Assembly (NCBI GenBank): GCA_025201375.1
Contig: JAIWZP010000003.1
Coordinates: 248,001-312,000, forward strand
Reading direction: 5' to 3'
DNA: 64,000 bases
From: Gongronella butleri
Taxonomy: Eukaryota; Mucoromycota; Mucoromycetes; Mucorales; Cunninghamellaceae
Under the pieces are notes generated by a model. That model was not told the DNA's origin. It saw only the letters and a program-made list of their open reading frames with translations, and did not search any database. Each line of letters opens with the position of its first letter. Position 1 is the first letter of the stretch. Positions 57,905 through 64,000 of the stretch are shown piece by piece. The translations under genes were made by a program, and so were the position numbers.

Positions 57905-58450
57905 TTCCAAATTGGCTGTTGGACGAATGTTGTGCTTCCATTGCAGATGGACATCACGAGAAATGAGAGCTTGAGTGTCTCAATTCACTTTTTCCTCAAA
58001 CCTCGGAGGTCGCTCCTGCTTTTTTTAGTCCACAAGCCCTCGATAGGTCCGTGTGCTGCGCATCATGCATCTCAAAAATGCCTGTTGGGCGAGTGTGGTG
58101 GCTCCATTGCGGGTGGAGATCACGAGAAACGAGAGCATGAGTGGCTCGATACACTTTTTGTGGAAACCTCGGCGCGGAGTCGCACCAACTTTTTTTTTTT
58201 TTTTTTTTATCCAGAAAACCCTCGATGGGTCGGTGTGGGCATCATGCATCTCAAAAATGGCCGTTGAGCGAGGGTTGTGTTCCATTGCAGAAAAAAAGGG
58301 CCTCGATAGGTCCGTGTGCTGCGCATCATTCATGCATCCAAAAATGGCTGTTGTGTGAGTGTTGTGGTTTCATTGCAGCAATTGGATGGACATCACGAGA
58401 AATGAGAGCATGAGTGTCTCGATTCACTTTTTGTGCAAACCTCGGGGGTC
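57905..58450 (+). repeat. Tandem array with ATCACGAGAAATGAGAG landmark
   Basis: Imperfect units share ATGGACATCACGAGAAATGA, CTCGATTCACTTTTTGTG, CGGTGTGTGCATCATGCAT and AAAAATGGCTGTTGGGCGAG. The first landmark recurs at about 57952, 58118, 58391 and again at 59512. The last recurs at additional sites, so spacing is irregular (about 165 bp and more). Confidence 0.7.
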
Positions 58451-58667
58451 GCTGCTCTTTTTTTTAGTCCAGCAACTCCCAATTGTTCGGTGTGAATAGT
58501 AGGACACAGCACAATACCAAGGGGAAATGTCGTCGTACAAACCCAAGGACTTCGCGCAATAACAGTAAAGCATGAATTCGTCACCCCGCTTAAAGCCTGC
58601 CCTGGAGCCGCGTTCTTTTCCTACGCTACTCTTCTTTCTCTCTCTTTTTTTTTTTTTTTTCCTTTCA

Positions 58668-59075
58668 TAGCCATGCGCGCATGCGAGAACATGCAAGCAC
58701 GACACCACTCAACAGACTGAAAAAGCACTGGAAAAGGACAAAAGCCGCTGGTGTTCACTGTTTTTTTTTTTTTTTTTTTTTTTTTTGGTATCTTGGCGCG
58801 TCCTGTTGCCTGGCTTTGTCCTCTTTTTTTATTTCTCTACTGGCCATGCGAGCACATGCAAGCATGACACCGCGCAACACACTGCAAATGCACTGGAAAT
58901 GGACGAAAACAACTGATAATCATTTTTTTTTTTTTTGCAGCCTTGGGCACGCATCATGTTGTTGCCTGACATCCTTTGTCCTGTTTTTTTTTTTCTCAAG
59001 GCCATTCGAGCATATGGGCGCTCGACACCACGCAGCACACTGCGAAAGCACCGGAAATCGATGAAAACAATCGGT
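58668..59075 (+). repeat. Second tandem array, ~165-bp unit
   Basis: GCCATGCGAGCACATGCAAG, a CACTGGAAATGGACGAAAAC block and a following poly(T) run recur at about 58671, 58844 and 59000 (three imperfect units). Poly(T) in each unit has its own length. Confidence 0.7.
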
Positions 59076-59770
59076 ATTCGCTGTACTTTGTCTTTTTGAT
59101 GGCTATTGCTCGATGAATCAAGGGGGCCAGCAGCGATTTGCACCAGCAACAACGACATCAGCGCTTCAAGGCCCCCAAAGATGATTTACAGCCAAGGTAA
59201 GAGCTCTCTCTCTCTTTTGTCTTCACTCAATTTAATAAAGAAGCTGCTATTACACACAAAACGGCATATAGTAGCTAAAAAAGGCGCGAGGAGACAGACT
59301 TGGAGTCGTGTTTTTTTTTGGCAAAATTGGTCATGGATTCCAAGATGGCTGCCGTTGTCAGAGTGTTGTGGGCCGCTCGTCCTTTTTTTTAGTCCAGGAA
59401 CCCTCGATAGCTCGTCGGTGTGTGCATCATGCATCCCAAAAATGGCTGTTGGCCGTTGGGCGAGTATTGTGTTTCATTGCAGCAAAAAAAAAAAAAAAAA
59501 AGGCAGATGGACATCACGAGAAATGAGAGCTTGATTGTCTCGATTCACTTTTTATGCAAACCTTGGGGGGTCATTCGTCGTTCCATTCCAAAAATGGCTG
59601 TTGGGCGAGTGCTGCGGTTTCAGATCCGGTCGACATGCGGGTTTTCTGATAATTGCTCATGAGAAGACGAAATCAAAAAAATATGGCTATCGTGGCCCAG
59701 CACCTTTCAACGTCAAGAAGTGACCCCACATCTTGCCAGGCCAGGCCAAGGCCTCCGGACCTTGTTCTAA

Positions 59771-62200
59771 GCAAATCTGCAATAAAAATCGGCTGCTGAC
59801 TTGACGGATGACGAGGAAAAAGCGATTGAAATCAAATCTTAGAAATCTGAATTTCTCGACCAGTTTTGGTCGCACGCCAGTGAAACTGGTCTCATTTGGT
59901 AGAGAATCAAATTCTGCATTTTTATCATTGCAAGCTTGCCGTGGGTTGCCTTGTTCCTTGTCGAGAAAATTGGAGTCGAAAATTGAAATCTGGCGTCGCA
60001 GGCGTAAAAAGGCCACGCATCGGCTTTGCCAGGCTAAGATAAAATGACCTCGGCGCGCGTCTCTTTCCACTTATAATTTTTCAGCAAGATCAAATAACAA
60101 TTTAGCGCACCAAGGTCGATATTGTGAATTTCTAGAAATATATCGATTTTCTCGTCGACGGCTTGGGAGGTCGGTCATAATTAGGTGCCTGTGCCTAGTA
60201 TGATAGATCAGCGTTCATTTTATTGCACATCATCTTTGTTTAAAAAGCCATTTTAATTGCATTAAACGCTGCTCTCCCACCAGGACACCGGAGGTTTAGA
60301 CCCATGGGTTGATTTCAGTCGCGGTCATGTGATTATTTGGTCGGTAAAGAATTAGCTGGATGCGTTTTAAACAACCAAACATATTTTGTGTATATAATCT
60401 TGTTCGAACGCCTTGATCAACCCCAGTTTTTACTTTGTTTTCGAGAAGCAAGTAGACAAAACGTACAAATGACATTAAGATTCATGGAGCGCGCGGCGGG
60501 CACTTGGTAATGAGCAGTGTTGATTTTCATGAATTGGGATTTTCTAGCGATTTTGCCAGGGGGTCGGTCGGCATTTTAGGGCAGTAAAATTTAGGTCCTT
60601 GGATCGCTGCGCCAGCCACACCCCAGGTAAACATGCCTTGTTTCTCTATGAAAATGAAATAAAAACCAAGGGCTAATCATCTGATTTTGGTAAAAAATGT
60701 GGGTCGCTGCATTTTTGTCCGTTTTTTCGACAATACAGTAGGCGACTTTGACCCTGTTTTGGCTCTGAAGTCTGAATTTATGCAAAATGGATTTTCGCAG
60801 GACTGAGTGATCCGATCTCTGGATAAACTTGGAACCTTTGAAGTTTTGAGTCGAATATCCACTGGTCTAAATTTGGAGCCTGCAGCCAGATGGTCATTTG
60901 GCTGATCGGGAGGAACGCGTTTAAAATACCGTATTGTCTGGCGCTGGGTTTTTTTTCACCACCACTCCACCAGCAAACACGAAACTCGAGATTTCTCGGG
61001 AGTCAGGGCTGAGTACAGTAATCCGATTCGCGAACAAAATTAACATCGCTGAAGAATTGGGTTTACCATCAACTGGCTGGTCTAAATTTGGGACCAGATG
61101 ATGAGGAGGAGCAAGCAATTTTTTGAGGAGGAAGCGCCAAGCAACTTCTTCATAATACTACTGTATGTACAGCATGCGTACATACAGTATACTGTACGGT
61201 AAATGAGGGTAAAGTCAACACCATTTTTTCTCGTACGGCGGCAACGGCTGAGAGCAGCCCCGACACCTGAGTCACCTCAAATGAATCGGTGGTCAAACGC
61301 GGTAAAAGCGCTTGTGGTTTCTGAATATCGCTTCACGTTTTCGGCGAGTTAGCCTTGAGGGGTCGTTTTGATCCTGGTTTGGCCCTGATTTTATGAAAAG
61401 TACAGTTTCTCAGGACTGAGTGATCCAATCTCGGGAAAAACTTCGAGTACTGTAATTGAGTTTCTGGGTAGAGTATCCACTGGTTGATATTTGGAGCCAT
61501 ATGGTCAGACTCATTGGCAGAAACGCGTAAATTTTTTTTGGCTCTGGGGTTTCACTAGCAAACACGGATCTCGAGATTTCTCGGTACCGAGTGATCCGAT
61601 TCGCGAAGAAAATTAACACCGTTGGAGAATTGGGGCTACCATCAACTGGTCCAAATTTGGGACCAGATAAGCAAGTTTCCGAGAAAGCGCCAATTTCATA
61701 GGCCTAAATGGGGTACAGTATGATCACCAGCTTTTGGTCTCGTACGGCGGCAACGGCTGAGCGCCCCGACGCGTGACTCACCTTGAATGAATCAGCGAGC
61801 AAACGCGGTAAAAGCGCTTGTGGTTTGGGGACATCGCGTCGAGTTCTCGGCGAGTTAGCCTTTACTGGGTCGACTTTGCCCTAATTCATGCAAAATGCAT
61901 GTTCTCAGAACTGAGTGATCCGACGTCTGAAAAAACTTGACATCCTTGGTGTTTTGTGTCTACCATTCTCTAATTCTAATATTGGACTGGATGAACAAGA
62001 TCCGGAGGACGCGCCCAGCAAAACGGGGGTAAGGTTTTGTCCATTCTGATAACGCACGCGATAACGGCCCAATGTATCGATACACGAGTTGCTCAAATGA
62101 ATCTGCGACCAAAGGTGGTAAGAGCACTTGTGATTTGGAGGGTTCGCCCTGATATCTCGGCGACTTGGTTTACAATGACTCTCAGACCGCGTATTTTCGA
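59771..62200 (+). repeat. R1 large dispersed repeat, copy B (right part)
   Basis: Collinear with 35.59–38.06 kb. A further insertion interrupts it at about 60161–60410. It carries the same ~0.5-kb tandem units: CTCAGGACTGAGTGATCC-type landmark at about 60796, 61409 and 61904 (spacing 613 and 495 bp). TACAGTA/TACTGTA are frequent. Confidence 0.75.
60161..60410. mobile_element. ~250-bp insertion inside R1 copy B
   Basis: Sister copies read CTCGTCAACGGCCTGATCAAC without interruption at 6560, 7820 and 35990. Here about 250 bp of unrelated sequence lies between CTCGTCGACGG and CCTTGATCAAC. A short CTTG flanks both sides. A B-box-like GGTTTAGACCC is present at about 60293, but an A-box and a tRNA fold were not established. 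No coding frame. Confidence 0.55.
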
Positions 62201-62747
62201 TTTTGGTTTGGTTCTTTAAAAAAATATATATTTTTTGACGTTAACATATATCACCTTTGAGCCTGGAGTCGACTATCCACTGATCTTTGTTCAATCCATT
62301 TGCCTTGGAAATTAAGAGACAAAAAGTTTTTTTTTTTTTTTTTGCATTTTACATGCCTTTGTATGATACCATTTGCGTGGCACTGTGATGCCAATGCATG
62401 CAAGGCATTGCAATCTTCAATTTTGTTGATTTTTGAAAGTTATACAGTGCATACAAAGAAGGCTCAGTTTTACAAACGATAAAAAGGTAAATTGGGTTAA
62501 TGTAATTTGGGTCAAGAATACATCCAACACATTCGAGCGCACTCTCGGCAATCCCCGCGTGACCCGTCGCGTCAAATCACTAGCTCTTTATCCCAGCTCG
62601 TCTCACACCCAAAAAAAAAAGCTCAATTGACACGCTATTTCACTTGATATTTTGATAGCTGAACCAATTTATTGCTAAATCATTGCCATGATGACGGGGT
62701 ACCATGAATACTATTAAATTCACGCGAAAAAGGGAGTGGGTGCCACC
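62201..62747. other. Intergenic region to the multi-HTH gene
   Basis: No gene seen. A poly(T) run lies at about 62326–62343. Confidence 0.5.
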
Positions 62748-64000
62748 TTAAATCAAAACGACAAAAGGAATCTCACCCGATATGCTGGTCGGCTTGGGTT
62801 GATTCAAATCGACTTGCGTGTTGCTTGTCCTACGAATCCCTGGGTTCTTGCTCTGACGTGCCGAATTAGTCTGTTGGGTAGCCAGCTTGGGCTTGGCTAT
62901 AGCAGAGCGTCTAGGCGGCAATGCCTTGATATTTTTTTGTACCTTGTCGACCGTGCGCAACGTATTGCTGTCATTTTTGTCAAACTTGTATGGACGCACG
63001 CCAGTGCGCAGGAGGTCCTGCATCTTATTGTATTTGTCGGTGCGATGCTCTTTGGGAGAGCGAGATTCTTGATCATTGAGAGGGCGAGACGCGCGAAGAC
63101 CATGTTTGCGGGCTATTTGCCTCACAGTGTTCGGCTTCAATCCAAGCGCAGCAGCTGTCTCTGCGGTAGTCTTGCCACACTCCAGGCTACATTTGATTTG
63201 ATCTTGGATATCTTTGCGCTTTTGCTCCAGAGCCGGGGCAATGCTTTTCTTGATTCTCCAAATAGTCGAGAGGGAGAAATTTGTCGCTCTTTTGACCTCA
63301 TCATTTGTCGCTCCTTTCAAAACAAGGTGCTTGACCTTGGCAACCTTTGCCGGGTCAAGGTATTGGCTTTTGTAGGCGGATGATGGTTGCCCACTTTTGA
63401 GTCGCAATTTTCGAACATTGACAGATTTGGTGGATACGCCCGTGGCGAGAACAATTTCGGCCACGGATTTGCCACTTTCAAGGAGCTGCTCGATTTCCTC
63501 ATCAATCGCCCTGCTGATGTGACGATACGAGGTTTTTGGAGGAATACTGTAAATGTAACGCATGTTGTACACCGTGGTTTCATGGACATTGAATCGCTCG
63601 GCGATGGTTGCGATCGTGACACCTTCCAAGAGAAGCTTCTTGACCTCCTCTTTCTCAGCCTCGCTTAATCGATTTTTTTTCGACTTGATCACCTTGTTCT
63701 TGTCTTGTTTTTTGCTCACAATTCCATGTGAGCTAGATAAAGCGCGACGAACAGATGCACTCAGTGCCCGACGTCGCGGGCTTTTGTCTTTCTTGGCTGG
63801 CGGTGAGGTGGTTTTATCGCGCGCTGGTGCTTTGTCCTTGCTGATCACGGCAGAAACGTCGTTTGCGGACAAGTTCAGCAAGAAGCCAATCCTTTTTTTG
63901 GATAGTCCCTCGTGAAAAAGCTTCTTGACTTGCTCCTGCTTTTCCGTACTGATGATAGTGCCCTGCGCGCGTCTTGCAGTGTTCCCCGGCCCTGGTCTGA
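62748..64000 (-). CDS. Protein with tandem helix-turn-helix units, 5' partial
   Basis: One open frame runs from the stop at 62748–62750 to the right edge and is still open there, so the start lies outside the window. At least five HTH-like units follow one another at about 35–55-residue spacing. Each has the pattern (E/K)..V..L...G.(S/T)...IA...(N/G)(V/L)(S/H)...(V/T)(Y/N). They are EKQEQVKKLFHEGLSKKRIG, EAEKEEVKKLLLEGVTIATI, DEEIEQLLESGKSVAEIVLA, KVKHLVLKGATNDEVKRATN and IQDQIKCSLECGKTTAETAA. A Ser/Lys-rich spacer separates units 1 and 2, and a basic tail follows unit 5. No transposase catalytic domain lies within the visible part. Such units resemble the DNA-binding part of resolvase/Tc1-type transposases or homeodomain-like folds. 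A host regulator built from transposase DNA-binding modules is one reading (inference). Confidence 0.6.
   Translation of the reverse strand, partial: RPGPGNTARRAQGTIISTEKQEQVKKLFHEGLSKKRIGFLLNLSANDVSAVISKDKAPARDKTTSPPAKKDKSPRRRALSASVRRALSSSHGIVSKKQDKNKVIKSKKNRLSEAEKEEVKKLLLEGVTIATIAERFNVHETTVYNMRYIYSIPPKTSYRHISRAIDEEIEQLLESGKSVAEIVLATGVSTKSVNVRKLRLKSGQPSSAYKSQYLDPAKVAKVKHLVLKGATNDEVKRATNFSLSTIWRIKKSIAPALEQKRKDIQDQIKCSLECGKTTAETAAALGLKPNTVRQIARKHGLRASRPLNDQESRSPKEHRTDKYNKMQDLLRTGVRPYKFDKNDSNTLRTVDKVQKNIKALPPRRSAIAKPKLATQQTNSARQSKNPGIRRTSNTQVDLNQPKPTSISGEIPFVVLI

Larger units (their letters stand above)
57559..59770 (+). mobile_element. ~2.2-kb insertion into R1 copy B, carrying two tandem arrays
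   Basis: Sequence absent from R1 copy A separates the two halves of copy B. The 5-bp TCTAA sits at both edges (57554–57558 and 59766–59770), as for a target-site duplication. No TIR, LTR or ORF of transposon type was recognised. The left edge holds a small inverted repeat (TAGTACAATC…TTGTACTA). Inside lie two repeat arrays, described separately. A non-autonomous element, or repeat expansion after insertion, are both possible. Confidence 0.45.

Overview
The window is eukaryotic nuclear DNA from a fungus. Spliced genes with short GT–AG introns encode recognisably fungal proteins: Sla1, Bem1, a yeast-type amino-acid permease, Mcm10, Vps51, Imp3 and Pcp1. Introns are full of poly(A)/poly(T) runs and often carry a CTGAC branch-site-like motif. 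Poly-Gln tracts, intron density and the protein set suggest an early-diverging filamentous fungus (Mucoromycota-like). That placement is inference.

Layout: (1) 0.8–2.8 kb, SCP2-type peroxisomal thiolase (+). (2) 2.8–10.7 kb, AT-rich block of decayed repeat copies in both orientations, with a GC-rich retroelement-like insert at 6.9–7.5 kb. (3) 10.9–12.65 kb, amino-acid permease (-). (4) 12.7–18.3 kb, non-coding apart from one decayed or unrecognised spliced locus and a repeat fragment. (5) 18.3–31.8 kb, gene-rich: mL54, SLA1 (-), MCM10, a cyclin-Y-like gene, an acidic protein (-) and a TCAIM-like gene, then tRNA-Gly(UCC). (6) 32.6–38.9 kb, second repeat block. (7) 38.9–54.65 kb, gene-rich: VPS51 (-), a mitochondrial protein, BEM1, IMP3, an SR splicing factor (-), a SWIM–RING protein and rhomboid PCP1 (-). 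(8) 54.7–62.7 kb, third repeat block with nested insertions. (9) 62.7 kb to the right edge, 5'-partial gene for a tandem helix-turn-helix protein (-).

The genes are mainly housekeeping. SLA1 and BEM1 act in actin/endocytosis and cell polarity. VPS51 acts in retrograde traffic, MCM10 in replication, IMP3 and the SR protein in RNA maturation, and mL54, PCP1 and the TCAIM-like protein in mitochondria. Four divergent pairs share promoters of about 180–225 bp. Exon structures were rebuilt by eye from splice sites, reading phase and protein-family continuity. Every multi-exon model sums to a whole number of codons.

The most notable signal is in the repeat blocks. Large non-coding repeat copies can be aligned with each other. 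At about ten positions where one copy has a bare TA, a sister copy has TACAGTA, TACTGTA, TACCGTA or TACCGGTA. The first two are the form expected of Tc1/mariner-type excision footprints, which would imply heavy past cut-and-paste activity by an element not seen intact here.
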